Assembly: GCA_027002405.1 (NCBI GenBank)
Contig: JALWZT010000311.1
Coordinates: 1-36,764 of the forward strand
Length of the DNA: 36,764 nucleotides
Origin: Anaerolineae bacterium
Lineage (GTDB): Bacteria > Chloroflexota > Anaerolineae > J102
Reading direction: 5' to 3'
This document shows, piece by piece, positions 8,024 to 18,505 of this stretch (position 1 is the first letter of the stretch; each line of letters starts with the position of its first letter). A model generated the notes under the pieces. That model ran no database searches. It saw only the letters and a program-made list of their open reading frames with translations, and was not told where the DNA came from. The position numbers were made by a program, and so were the translations under genes.

Positions 8024-10965
8024 CTGACAAGCCTGTCAACGGAACCAACCACAACACTCACGTAACCGCACAAGGAGGTGCGAGAATGCCTGCTGAACTG
8101 CACATCGAACCCACGCTGTTCATGTACGACGGCACCAGCGCTGGCAAGGTGGGTATGTATCTGAAACAACTCTTCAAGGAGAGTTATGGAGCCGATCTGC
8201 CCATCCTCCAGCATCTGTGGATCGACACAGACAGCAATCCCGATTCGGAAGTGCTGCGCTGGTACAAGGCCGAAGAGCGGTCGCTTCTGACCGGATTCAA
8301 CGCCGACGCTGTACTGGCCAATCTGAACAACTACCCCACCATCAAATCCTTCTGGCCCCGCGGCAGTCGCCTGCGTCCCGGCTTCGTCAAGGATGGCGCT
8401 GGCCAGATCCGGCTGCAAGGACGGCTGGCGCTGCACCGGATGTTCGCTGACCGCACCAACGGTCCAGCCTTGATCGACCGTCTGCGCGCCGCCACCGATG
8501 CGTTGCAGCAGATTAGCAACTACGATGCGGTGGAGGCCATGAGCAACGAGCAGATGCGCTTCATCGTGGAACGCAACAGCGTGCGCGTGGTCATCGTCAA
8601 TACGCTTTGCGGCGGCACCGGCAGTGGCGTCACCTGGGATGTGGCCTATCTTGTCCGCCAGCTTCTGAAAGGGCGGAATCCCACCATCATCCATGTGGGG
8701 GTTCTGCCCCCGGTGGTGGACACGGCCCTGAAGAACGAGATTCAGGTGCAACGGGAGAAGATTCGGGCCAACGCCTACGCCTGGCTGAAGGAGCACGAGT
8801 ACCTGCTGGAGCATCCTCACTGGCGGCAGGCCTATCCCGAGGGCGCTCCCCTGAACATCCAGGCGCCTCCCTTCAATCTCCGCTTCCTGGTGGATATCGC
8901 CAACCAGGCGGGTGATCGGCTGAATGCCGATGACGACGTCTATCGGATGATCGCCCTGGCCCTGTTCCTGGACACCGGCTCCTCCATTGCCGGTGCGATT
9001 CGAGGCTTCACCGCCAACACCGGCGTGCTGCTGGAAGAATTCCATGGCCGCCGCCGGGCCTACAGTTCCCTGGCCGCCGCCTCCCTGATTTTCCCGGTGG
9101 AAAAGATCAGCGCCTATTGCGGCGCAAAACTGGGAATGGAGATGGTGCAGCAGGGAATGTTGGCCCAACCCGATGGCCAGGAAGTTACCCAGGCCACGGC
9201 TGCGCTGTTGAGTCGCCTGGAATTGAAAGACACCCGGCTGCTGGACATCCTGTTGGACGAGCACCGCATCGTAAACAACAATGCACCGGCGATTCGCAAG
9301 AGCGACGACGTGGAAAAAATCCGCAAGCTGCTGGCCACGCAGGAACAGACCAATGAGCGGGACCGCCGTCATCTGGAAAAACGCATTACCGAGGAGGGCA
9401 AGGCTCTGGGCCAAAAGCTCCTCACCAGCCTGGACTCCGAGCTGGCTTCCCTGGCGCAGGCCAAAGGCTTTCCCTTCGCCCGCACCGTGATCGGCCAACT
9501 GCTGATGCTGCCTGCGGTGGATGGCTTCATTCCCGAAGACACGAATTCCCTCCTGGGTCTCCGGCAGCGGCTGGTGCAACAGGGCGTGAGTGAGGCGGAC
9601 CTGCGGGAGGAGGAAGAGAAGTACCGTCAGGCCCGCGAGAAACTTCGCTCCCTGGAGGGCGGCTTCCTGAAAGGAATGCGCAAGAAGGTGCGAGGCAAGG
9701 CCTGGAAAAAGGACCTGGATCGGTATCGCAACGATGCCCTGCAGGCCATGGACGAGGCCAATCGCATCAGCCTGCAACTGGCTGCGCAACGAGCCGCCGA
9801 TGACATCTACAACCAGTTGATCGAACGGGTGCAGATGCTCAAGGACGACCTGGCGCTGGCGGAACGCACGGCGTTGCGAGCACTCGACAACCTGGAGCAA
9901 AGTGCGCAGGAACGGCTGGAGCCCGCCACCTCACGGGATGGCGTCTTCGAGATGGTCATCGAGGCGGTGGATGCGGAGTACATCCAGGCCTACTACCACC
10001 GGCATTCCCGCAATCTCAGCCCGCTGGATATCTACCGCTCCTATACCGCGACGCAATCCATCGGCAAGGTGGCGGATCTGCGGCAGTGGAAGGAAGATGA
10101 TCTGGCCCAACAGATTCAGGAGCATGCCGCCGAAGTCTTCCGGGCCGAGCTGGAGCAAACCTCCCTGCTGGAGGCGCTGGCCGAGCATTACGGCGATAAC
10201 ACCTTGCAAAAGGTCGAATCGCTGCTGGATCGCCTGGTGAGATACACGCATCCCTTCTGGCATTATGATGCGGATAGCGGCATCAACGGCCAGGAAGGCA
10301 AGAGCATCATGGGCGTGGAGGATGAACACAGTCCGCTGATCCCGCCCAAATACCGGGACAACATCCAGTATGAGCTCAAGTCCACCGGATTCCGGCATCG
10401 CATCGACGTGGCCCGGGTACAGCATGGTCTTCCCGCCTTCCTGCTGCGAGGCATGGACGAATACAAGGTCTACTACGACATGAAACGGAAGGGCATCGAC
10501 CCGCTGCACGTCATCCCCGACGTCGCGGATTTCCGTGAGGTCATCCCCGATGAACGGCAGGAAGCGCGAGAGATCTTCGCCGTGGCCGCGGCCTTCGATT
10601 ACATCGTCCAGATCGGCGCCTGGTACTACTTCGACCCCAAGAAGGAGTACCTGGCCAACAAAATCCATCCCGGACGCAGCCAGCGGCTGGCCCAGGGCCG
10701 GGAGAAGGCCGAGGGCGAGTTCGTGCAAAACGACGAGTTCGTGCAAATGGCCGAGCGCCTGGTGGAACGCGATATCGAAAACATGGGCAACCAGGCCGCC
10801 ATCGCCAGGCTACAGGAGCGCATCCAGTCGCACAGGCAGGCGCTGTCCAAAATGCCCATCGACAACGAGCTGCGCAGGCAGTATCGGAAAGAGATCGAGG
10901 CCCTTGAGGCCAAACAGCGCCAGTTGGGCCTCATCTCTCCCGAAGACATGCTGATGGCAGCCTGA
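8020..10965 (+). CDS. Prokaryotic tubulin-like GTPase (Tubulin_2 type) with C-terminal helical region; alternative start 8086 has the stronger RBS
   Basis: Tubulin/FtsZ-type LCGGTGSGVTWDVAYL; N-terminal FMYDGTSAGKVGMYLKQLF; ATGA overlap with VWA gene; AAGGAGG before ATG 8086. Confidence 0.8.
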   Translation: MTDKPVNGTNHNTHVTAQGGARMPAELHIEPTLFMYDGTSAGKVGMYLKQLFKESYGADLPILQHLWIDTDSNPDSEVLRWYKAEERSLLTGFNADAVLANLNNYPTIKSFWPRGSRLRPGFVKDGAGQIRLQGRLALHRMFADRTNGPALIDRLRAATDALQQISNYDAVEAMSNEQMRFIVERNSVRVVIVNTLCGGTGSGVTWDVAYLVRQLLKGRNPTIIHVGVLPPVVDTALKNEIQVQREKIRANAYAWLKEHEYLLEHPHWRQAYPEGAPLNIQAPPFNLRFLVDIANQAGDRLNADDDVYRMIALALFLDTGSSIAGAIRGFTANTGVLLEEFHGRRRAYSSLAAASLIFPVEKISAYCGAKLGMEMVQQGMLAQPDGQEVTQATAALLSRLELKDTRLLDILLDEHRIVNNNAPAIRKSDDVEKIRKLLATQEQTNERDRRHLEKRITEEGKALGQKLLTSLDSELASLAQAKGFPFARTVIGQLLMLPAVDGFIPEDTNSLLGLRQRLVQQGVSEADLREEEEKYRQAREKLRSLEGGFLKGMRKKVRGKAWKKDLDRYRNDALQAMDEANRISLQLAAQRAADDIYNQLIERVQMLKDDLALAERTALRALDNLEQSAQERLEPATSRDGVFEMVIEAVDAEYIQAYYHRHSRNLSPLDIYRSYTATQSIGKVADLRQWKEDDLAQQIQEHAAEVFRAELEQTSLLEALAEHYGDNTLQKVESLLDRLVRYTHPFWHYDADSGINGQEGKSIMGVEDEHSPLIPPKYRDNIQYELKSTGFRHRIDVARVQHGLPAFLLRGMDEYKVYYDMKRKGIDPLHVIPDVADFREVIPDERQEAREIFAVAAAFDYIVQIGAWYYFDPKKEYLANKIHPGRSQRLAQGREKAEGEFVQNDEFVQMAERLVERDIENMGNQAAIARLQERIQSHRQALSKMPIDNELRRQYRKEIEALEAKQRQLGLISPEDMLMAA

Positions 10966-11038
10966 CCCACCCTTCACCCACACGCAGGATGGGGCGGCGC
11001 CCCCGCCCCATCCATCCCCATCTGACCGGAGTATTGCC

Positions 11039-13339
11039 ATGACTGGCTCCTCACTGTTTCAATCCAAACCAACTCCAACCATTCTGCTGGCGCTGGATAC
11101 ATTCGCCATCGAGGTGATGGGGGATGTGCAACGGGTCTTCGTCCAGGAAGACGCTGCGCGACAAACCGTCACTCTGGGGCTGGCGCTTGATGGCTCCGGG
11201 AATTTGAGCCTGCTGACGCCCGCGTCCACAAACAGCGTGCTGGACAAATTGATCTCGGAGCAGGCACCCTTGCCCGTCCTCCTTGAGGAGGCAATGAGAT
11301 TGCTGCGCACCGATGAGGTCCTGGCGCGAGCCGGTCTGGCGGAATTGAGGAATCCTCCCCTGGACGTTTTCATCCTGGGTGATTTGCGCCATCGCGAGAC
11401 GGCGCAGGCTCTCTTCCCGGCGCTTGCGCTGGTGGATCAGTTGCTGGCGTCCGATCCCTATGGTGAGGCGCATTTGTTCCTGAACATTGCCCGGTTTGCC
11501 AGCGATGATGAACATGATGATGTCGATGCTGACGGGTTGATATCCCTGTTGAAAGGGTTGGGCGCATTGCGATCAGGCCATATTGCGGCTGCCAGGGAGT
11601 CATTGAAATCCTGGGTGAACAATGATGTCTTACGCCCCATCGATGCCCACATCTATCTGTTCGACCGGGCCAAGGAGGGGCGACGCGAAGTCCGGGATAT
11701 AGATGAGATTCGCACCATCATGGGCAATGTCCTGATGGCGTTCATGTCCGCGGGCCTCGCCCAGGAGATGGCGTCCCGCGTGTCCAGAACCACGGTCATC
11801 GAGCTGGAAGCGCCCTTTCACAGTGCAGGTGCGGCGATGATTTTCTTCGACCCGCAGCCTGTCATCGAGCAGTGCGCCGCCCGGTTGAGCCGGGAGTTCA
11901 TCACTGAGGAGCTGGTGGCCGAAGCCCAACCTCCAGGACGGGTCTTCAACGACTGGCTGACCGGCTTGAAAGAGGAAACGGGCGCTGTCCAGGAATGGAT
12001 GATCGCCGCTCTGGAGGATACGCCGCTGGAGCTTCATGCCCATGACCGCCGGATGTGGCTGGGCCTGCATTTCTCCGGTTTCGACTTCGATCATGTCTCA
12101 CCTCAGCGCTGGGCGAAGGTCATCGCCACCCATGACGCCATGTTCGCCCAAAGTCAGGCTCCCAAAATCCAGGATACATTGAACGAAAACATCGAGAAGC
12201 TACGTCAACGCACCAGGCAACGACTTGATGCGGCTGTGGATGAACTGCCGCAGCGTCCAGACCTCTATCCCGGTGGGCTGAACGCCTCCCGTCAGCTCCT
12301 GCGCAGGCTGGACGACTGGCTGGAGGAGCGCCTGACAGAAGTCGAATCGATTGACGCCGGGGCATCCCCGGATTTCGAAAGACAACTGGCGCATCTGGCG
12401 AAAGAAGCGCAGGGCATCCCTGACCTCCGTCCCTTCGCCCTCAGGTTGTTCTTACTCGGCGTGATGGTCTTCTATCTGGTGGAGATGTCCGTTTCGACAC
12501 TGGGAGATGTTGTCGCCCTGAGCGCCGTAGCGGGCTGGCTTGCGGGCGGGGCTGCCGCCCTGATAGCGATGCTCGCCAGCGTGTTCTGGTTGCACCGCAA
12601 GGAGCGGCATCTGGTGGCCCTGCGTGAGGCATGCATTCGCACCTCCGAAGCCCGACATGCCCGCGACCTGGAAACCCATTTGCGGAGGAAGCTGGCTGAT
12701 CTTGTGCGCGATTTGCGCAACAAGGTCCTTGAAAGCCAGCAACGCCTCGGTGATCTGGAGGCGTCGTTGCGGGAGTTGACCGCTGAAGCGGCGTCACTCC
12801 CTTCACAGCCCACTTCTCCCTTCCGGCTACGGGCGGCGGATGAAGCGGTTACTGACTGGGCATACCAGCGCTGGCGGTCATCCACTGCGGAGATGCGCCG
12901 TCCTCTGCTGGCGGAGCAGCGCTTGCTGAGGGGATGGCAATCACTGGAAGCATCCGCTCTTCGGGATCGTCTGCTGACATTCAGTCGTCAACAGTTCGCC
13001 GCCATCCGCTCTCTGACCCTGACCGAGGCGCTGCGTCACCGTCAGGATGAAGGGACCAAAGCGATTTCCGTTCTGAAGCGCAGCTCCACGCCGTTATTGC
13101 GCCCCAACTTCGACAGCCTCGGCGGCGGCCGATATGCGCAACTCAACCAGATCATCATCCTGCCCCCAGGAGGAACGCCGATTCGTGGTCAGATTCTCGA
13201 CGAGAACTGGGAAGTGGTTGAGGGCATTCATCCTCGCCTTCTCATTGCCTTACGGGTGCGACATCTGCTGCCCCTGGCGTCACTGGAGGCTGTCCAACAC
13301 CGGGCTATTCCGACCGCCATCCGGGAGGAATCCATATAG
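11039..13339 (+). CDS. Membrane-anchored coiled-coil protein associated with the tubulin-like gene
   Basis: Intact 766-aa ORF; TM pair LRLFLLGVMVFYLVEMSVSTLGDVVALSAVAGWLAGGAAALIAMLASVFWL followed by charged helical region. Confidence 0.75.
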   Translation: MTGSSLFQSKPTPTILLALDTFAIEVMGDVQRVFVQEDAARQTVTLGLALDGSGNLSLLTPASTNSVLDKLISEQAPLPVLLEEAMRLLRTDEVLARAGLAELRNPPLDVFILGDLRHRETAQALFPALALVDQLLASDPYGEAHLFLNIARFASDDEHDDVDADGLISLLKGLGALRSGHIAAARESLKSWVNNDVLRPIDAHIYLFDRAKEGRREVRDIDEIRTIMGNVLMAFMSAGLAQEMASRVSRTTVIELEAPFHSAGAAMIFFDPQPVIEQCAARLSREFITEELVAEAQPPGRVFNDWLTGLKEETGAVQEWMIAALEDTPLELHAHDRRMWLGLHFSGFDFDHVSPQRWAKVIATHDAMFAQSQAPKIQDTLNENIEKLRQRTRQRLDAAVDELPQRPDLYPGGLNASRQLLRRLDDWLEERLTEVESIDAGASPDFERQLAHLAKEAQGIPDLRPFALRLFLLGVMVFYLVEMSVSTLGDVVALSAVAGWLAGGAAALIAMLASVFWLHRKERHLVALREACIRTSEARHARDLETHLRRKLADLVRDLRNKVLESQQRLGDLEASLRELTAEAASLPSQPTSPFRLRAADEAVTDWAYQRWRSSTAEMRRPLLAEQRLLRGWQSLEASALRDRLLTFSRQQFAAIRSLTLTEALRHRQDEGTKAISVLKRSSTPLLRPNFDSLGGGRYAQLNQIIILPPGGTPIRGQILDENWEVVEGIHPRLLIALRVRHLLPLASLEAVQHRAIPTAIREESI

Positions 13340-13405
13340 CGCCACCCACATTCTACATCCCCCATGATCCACATTTTCTCACCCATTCACAAAAGGAGTG
13401 TCACC

Positions 13406-13822
13406 ATGAAAACCCGAGGCATTGCCCTGTTGTTTCTTCTGCTGATCCTGGCCGCCGTGCTGTCGGGCTGCGGAAAGCTTCTGCCCCCTGGCCCGGAGAA
13501 GGTGGCGGCGGACTGGTACGAGGCGCTGGGCGCGTTTGATACCGCCCGCATGTACCAGCTCACCCATCCTGAACAGCGGGAGACGTTGCAGCGAACTCTG
13601 GACAATCCCATCACCAGTTTGCTCAACCTGACGGGGCTGGCTGGCGCCACCTACTTCGACATGCAGTATGAGGTGGTGGCGAAAGATGGTGATATGGCCA
13701 TGGTGCATGTCACCGGCAAGGCCAGCACCAAACTCGGCTCCATCACCGATGTGGACGAAACCATCGAGCTGCGCCGTTATGACGGCCACTGGTACGTCTG
13801 GGATATCGGTAGCGGCTGGTAG
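13406..13822 (+). CDS. Lipoprotein
   Basis: Signal peptide with lipobox AAVLSGCGK; AAAAGGAG RBS. Confidence 0.8.
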   Translation: MKTRGIALLFLLLILAAVLSGCGKLLPPGPEKVAADWYEALGAFDTARMYQLTHPEQRETLQRTLDNPITSLLNLTGLAGATYFDMQYEVVAKDGDMAMVHVTGKASTKLGSITDVDETIELRRYDGHWYVWDIGSGW

Positions 13823-13901
13823 CCGTATTCAATCCATTCTGGCGAGGGCGGGACGACCCGTCCTCGCATCCTCGATTGCTTTCAGACGACAGGAGGTTAT
13901 C

Positions 13902-14381
13902 GTGAAACCCAATCGCTCTCTCATCGCTTTGACAATCTTCGTCATCCTGTTCTTCGTCATCCCAGGCCATCTCTGGGTGATGCACGCTATGGAACCGTGG
14001 GTGTTTGCAGTCCCCACATTTGGCCTGGCGGGCCTGCCCAGCCCGCTGATCGTGCATCTGGAGCTGAGCGCGGTGGCAGTTCTCGCAGCCGCATACGTTG
14101 TCATCAACCTGATGATCGCCCTCGCATTCCGCTTGTTGCAGGTCTATCACTATGAACCGATTCTGGCGCGCCTGGCTGCTTACACAGATGGGCAGGGGTT
14201 GCATGGCATCGCCTGGCTGACGGGCCTGGCTGCGCTGGCAGGGCTGGTTCTGGCTGTTGCCCTGGCCCCCTTCCAGCCCACCGAGGGCGTGGCTTTGCTC
14301 TCTCTGCTCGTGGCTGTGCAATCCTTTACCGTGAGAGGCAAGACGCAGTCTCCTTCAACGGCCTATATCCAGCCGTCATAG
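13902..14381 (+). CDS. Integral membrane protein, GTG start
   Basis: AGGAGG immediately upstream of GTG 13902; at least three hydrophobic helices. Confidence 0.65.
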   Translation: MKPNRSLIALTIFVILFFVIPGHLWVMHAMEPWVFAVPTFGLAGLPSPLIVHLELSAVAVLAAAYVVINLMIALAFRLLQVYHYEPILARLAAYTDGQGLHGIAWLTGLAALAGLVLAVALAPFQPTEGVALLSLLVAVQSFTVRGKTQSPSTAYIQPS

Positions 14382-14479
14382 ATTTCCTCTCCGCCTCCAG
14401 AACCTTATGCCTATCACGGATTCACTCTCCTTCTGGCCAGATGGCCAAGGCAGTATGGGGTCTGAGCATCATACTACTT

Positions 14480-15215
14480 CAGTCCTCTTTTATCATATAA
14501 GGTCAACCACCGGCGAGAAGCGCCTAAGGAGATCGAGTTTACTCGGTCAGTGTCGCGGCAAAAGGGGAAGTTATTTATGGACGATCGCTAAAGGCGAACG
14601 CGTCCTTCGCAGCGAGGCCATCATCCATAACACCAAAGCTTTACCCATCAAACGGTCTCCGCCTTATTTCCAAGACATCGTGACCGAACTGGAGCAAATC
14701 CTGGTGCGTTTTCTGGACGCCTTACATTGTGTGGTGTGGACGTCACCTTTCTGCCTGATGGCATCCTGCATCAACTGGAACAACTTGGCTTCATTGGCGA
14801 CAGAAAAATTTCTGGCATCCATCTTTCCGAGCCGCGATTGCGAGCTGTGATGGAGACTGTTATCCGCTTGGCGGCAACGCCTGGAGGGATTGGATTCGCA
14901 CCTCCGTAGTCACTGAAAGGGTGAGATCCTTGTTGGGGTGGAAGGATTAGGCGTACCATTCCTGGCAAGCCTCCTATGATCTGCGCAAATTGCGGGCCAA
15001 GGGCTGGGTTCAAAAAATTGGCAACTCACATAAGTACGAAGTCCTGCCAGAGGACCTGAAAGTGATGATCGCTTTACTCGTTCTGCGCGAGAAAGTTATC
15101 AAGTCGGGTTTAAGTGGCGCGGGCAAACTCATGCCAGGACCGGAACCAAAATTCATCAGCCAACTCGATCGGCATATTCTGGATGGCTTTCGAGTATCGA
15201 ATTGCATTGTCAACA
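14480..15215 (+). pseudogene. Decayed, frameshifted winged-helix-type ORF (mobile-element-associated family)
   Basis: Coherent fragments in different frames: KGERVLRSEAIIHNTK..., CGVDVTFLPDGILHQLEQLG...LSEPRLRAVMETVIRL, then YDLRKLRAKGWVQKIGNSHKYEVLPEDLKVMIALLVLREKVIKS. Confidence 0.55.
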
Positions 15216-15752
15216 CCCAAAAGAGAGACCACCCTTATTTGACATGTATTATTATTTTTCATACAATGTTATTAGTCTCATTCCGAAAAAGATATTGCAG
15301 TTACCCTCCGTACGAATCAAGTATCGTTGTATCAATACATCTCTCATGGGTAAAAAATCAAAGATGCGCACATTTGGAACATGAGTCGAATTGCAGTAGA
15401 TCACGATTGCGTCTGCAAACGCACCCGAATGAATTCAGATCTGAGGGCGTTCCGCTGCATGTCTCCCTTCGGGAACATTTTTCGCCCGTTTGGCCGCCTA
15501 GTCCTGATTTTCATCGACGGGCCAGCAGGAATCGTGAATTACTGAAATTGAATTTTGGTGCAATATTTAGTAGCCAGGAAATCACACTACCTTACGAGAG
15601 TATTATCGACATACAGGTTGACCATATTTAAAAGTGCAAACATAGTAAAATCACATAGCATACTGTATGTCTTTATGTTTTGCCAAAAGTCTATTAGAGA
15701 TTGACTGAACAATTTTTCTATCACCCCTTATTATTCTCCGTAATTAAATACA

Positions 15753-16709
15753 ATGATTGATGAACTAAATGCAGACATATATGGGGGCAAAGCTGCCAGT
15801 CTTGTATGGTTGAAAGCCAATGGATTCAATCCCCCAAACTTTATTATTTTGCCTTATCGTGAATTAAACCGAAATCTGGATATGAGACATATCGCTCAAT
15901 TGATAGCGCGCCTTGAAAGCGCACTGGTGTCAAATAACGATAGTTCCGATTTTTTTGATACGAGATCGATGATTATCAATTTCATTGCAGAGAAATTACG
16001 CGACGAAATCAGGAATACTCCTTTGGATATTGAAATTATCAATAAAATTTCTCACGCTTGGAAAAGTGGCTTTTTCGGAACAACTGTCGCAGTTCGTTCT
16101 TCGGCAAAGACAGAAGATAGCCTAAGAGGTTCTTCTGCGGGGCAATACGAGACAGCATTGGGCATATCTTCTCTTAGTGACTTGTTAGGTGCAGTGCGTG
16201 AGATTCAATCATCGTACTTCACAATCCGTGCAATTCGTTATCGTTCTGCTCATGGGCTCACGCACGCACTCGAAATGTCCGTAGTTATTCAAGAAATGAT
16301 TCCCGCATTAATTTCTGGAATTGCTTTTTCTAAGAATCCTATCACAAGGGAGAGTTATGATTCTGTGGTTATCAACGCCAGCTGGGGACTAGGAGATTTG
16401 ATTGTGGGAGGAGAAGTTCAACCTGATGAATATGTAATAGATGTTCGGAAATCTCAGATACTTGCAAAACATAGGGGTACTAAGCAAAAAATTCATACAG
16501 TTGATACCCAGCATAATAAACGTGTAGAACAAAAAAGATCGAATACAGAATATTGCTTAAATGATGAAGAAGCAATTAATTTAGCAAAACTCATTAACGA
16601 TCTTGAAAAACGAATTGGTTATCCTGTTGATGTCGAATGGGTGGCTACGTCGGAAGACGATTCATTAAAATTTCGATTTCTCCAAGCTCGCCCTATTACT
16701 ACCCTGTGA
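15753..16709 (+). CDS. PEP synthase / rifampicin-phosphotransferase-like ATP-grasp (PPDK_N) domain protein
   Basis: VAVRSSAKTEDSLRGSSAGQYET, MIPALISGIAFSKNP, ASWGLGDLIVGGEVQPDEYVI, VEWV...FLQARPIT. Confidence 0.9.
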   Translation: MIDELNADIYGGKAASLVWLKANGFNPPNFIILPYRELNRNLDMRHIAQLIARLESALVSNNDSSDFFDTRSMIINFIAEKLRDEIRNTPLDIEIINKISHAWKSGFFGTTVAVRSSAKTEDSLRGSSAGQYETALGISSLSDLLGAVREIQSSYFTIRAIRYRSAHGLTHALEMSVVIQEMIPALISGIAFSKNPITRESYDSVVINASWGLGDLIVGGEVQPDEYVIDVRKSQILAKHRGTKQKIHTVDTQHNKRVEQKRSNTEYCLNDEEAINLAKLINDLEKRIGYPVDVEWVATSEDDSLKFRFLQARPITTL

Positions 16710-16773
16710 TTTTATAATGAATTGAGCATTTCCAATCTATGATTATATCATTTATTAAAAGAGAGGTTTTTCA

Positions 16774-18282
16774 ATGAATGCAAATTCCAATAATGAAATG
16801 GAGTATTTCCCTCTGGTATCACGACTTGAGTCGCCATTATGGGTTTCTTTAGTTTGTACAGGAGGGGAGAAGAAATATTATCAGAAGGCTTTGGGTTGGG
16901 ATTTTTCTATTGATAATTATAAATATGAAAACCGTACCCATCAAATTGGTAAGCCCGATGCAATTCGGTTAGTTGATGTTATTGATGAATTTGCGCGAGA
17001 AGGTGACTTTTATGGTTTCTATCTTGAAAGATGCGAAAGAGGAGTGCATGCACTATTGAATCGCGCTGAGAATGTATTTCAGCTTTCCTTATCTGAGTTT
17101 CCAGAAAAACGTGGCAGTTTATTCTCTCCACTTAATGATGTTTTTCAACTAATGCTGGAGAATATGCCATTTCTTGCCTCATTGGTTCTAATCCAAAATC
17201 GGTTAGAAACGGAACTGCGGCAGAATTTAGCTGCGGAATTTAATGTTGAGCCAGATAGCCGCAAGGTCAATGAGTTTTTGGGTGTTGTGATGGTGGCACC
17301 AAAGCAATCCAATTTTGTTAAGGAAAGTCGAAATGTACTTAGATTAGCTGCAGAAGTGCAAAAGATAACTGGGAGTAAGACGGTTACATTTGATCAGTTA
17401 CCTTTGTCGTTACAACAAGAAATTGATCAACATATTTTTGAATTCGGATGGTTAGGGACATTTACATTTTTTAATGATCCTTATTCTCGTGAAGATATCA
17501 TTACCCGCATTAATTTAAATCTAAAAAGAGACCCTTCACGTATTTTGAATGAGACAATTTCACGAGAGCAAACAGCCCTTTCGCTTGCTGATAGGGCGAT
17601 TGAAACTATAAGCGATTCGGAGCTTCGCAAATTGTTGCATTATGCACGTGAATATCTTTTTTGGCGGTTTGAACGAGTTGATGCCTTTTTCAAGGCAGAG
17701 GTGCTTACACGCGGTCTTCAGGAACAGATAGCCAGAGAGATGGGCATTGCTAGAAACGAAATCCCCTTGCTTGTTTATCAAGAGTTGTTGGACTGGTTTG
17801 ATGGAGAATCGAGTATTCCAGAAGAAAGTGAACGGCTTCTACGAAAGCAGCTTGGAATAAATTATTATGTCACGGATGGAAAGCATCGTTTCGAATTAGG
17901 ACGGCCGATTGATTTCACAATAGATCCAGATTTACGGCAATCAGTGTTTGATGTAGGACTAGAGGGTACAACGGCATGCCAAGGGCATGTAAAAGGAACA
18001 GTGAAAATTGTACGAAGTGTCGCTGACATACATAAAGTTCATGAAGGTGATATTCTGGTCACTTCAATGACAACGCCGGATCTAATGCTTGCAATTGAAA
18101 AGGCTGCTGCTATCATTACTGATGAAGGTGGTATCCTTTGTCATGCTGCAATTATTAGTAGAGAATTAAATATTCCTTGTGTAATTGGAACGAATAAGGC
18201 AACTAAGAGTCTCCAGGATGGCGATCTGATCGAGTTGAATGCAGATTCAGACATCGGCCTTGTGACTTTATTACAACACTAG
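16774..18282 (+). CDS. PEP-utilising enzyme with novel N-terminal region and C-terminal swivelling phospho-His domain
   Basis: VHEGDILVTSMTTPDLMLAIEKAAAIITDEGGILCHAAIISRELNIPCVIG = PEP-utilizers mobile domain. Confidence 0.9.
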   Translation: MNANSNNEMEYFPLVSRLESPLWVSLVCTGGEKKYYQKALGWDFSIDNYKYENRTHQIGKPDAIRLVDVIDEFAREGDFYGFYLERCERGVHALLNRAENVFQLSLSEFPEKRGSLFSPLNDVFQLMLENMPFLASLVLIQNRLETELRQNLAAEFNVEPDSRKVNEFLGVVMVAPKQSNFVKESRNVLRLAAEVQKITGSKTVTFDQLPLSLQQEIDQHIFEFGWLGTFTFFNDPYSREDIITRINLNLKRDPSRILNETISREQTALSLADRAIETISDSELRKLLHYAREYLFWRFERVDAFFKAEVLTRGLQEQIAREMGIARNEIPLLVYQELLDWFDGESSIPEESERLLRKQLGINYYVTDGKHRFELGRPIDFTIDPDLRQSVFDVGLEGTTACQGHVKGTVKIVRSVADIHKVHEGDILVTSMTTPDLMLAIEKAAAIITDEGGILCHAAIISRELNIPCVIGTNKATKSLQDGDLIELNADSDIGLVTLLQH

Positions 18283-18300
18283 AGCTTGCGTCTGTTACCA

Positions 18301-18451
18301 GAAAAATTTGGTTCTCTGAGCTTTTGTGGGGTGTCCCCCAGACGCTCTGAGCTTTGTGGGGGGGATAGCCGCAAAAGGCAATGCTCTCCAGGCGAAAATG
18401 GCCAGAATGTGGGGACTTACCCAATAATTCCTCAGAGAGCCAAAAATTTTT
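18301..18451. repeat. MITE-like element with ~20 bp imperfect terminal inverted repeats
   Basis: GAAAAATTTGGTTCTCTGAG (18301-18320) vs CTCAGAGAGCCAAAAATTTTT (18431-18451); internal direct repeat CTCTGAGCTTT(T)GTGGGG. Confidence 0.6.
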
Positions 18452-18505
18452 GACAAATGAATCAAATCTTTGGGAGTGATTCGGTAATGACCATTTTATG
18501 GGCCC

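Noticed and set aside
7990-9900. 636-aa minus-strand ORF antisense to the tubulin-like gene
   Set aside because: Shadow ORF from GC-rich codon bias; no domain motif, and the plus-strand gene is well supported.
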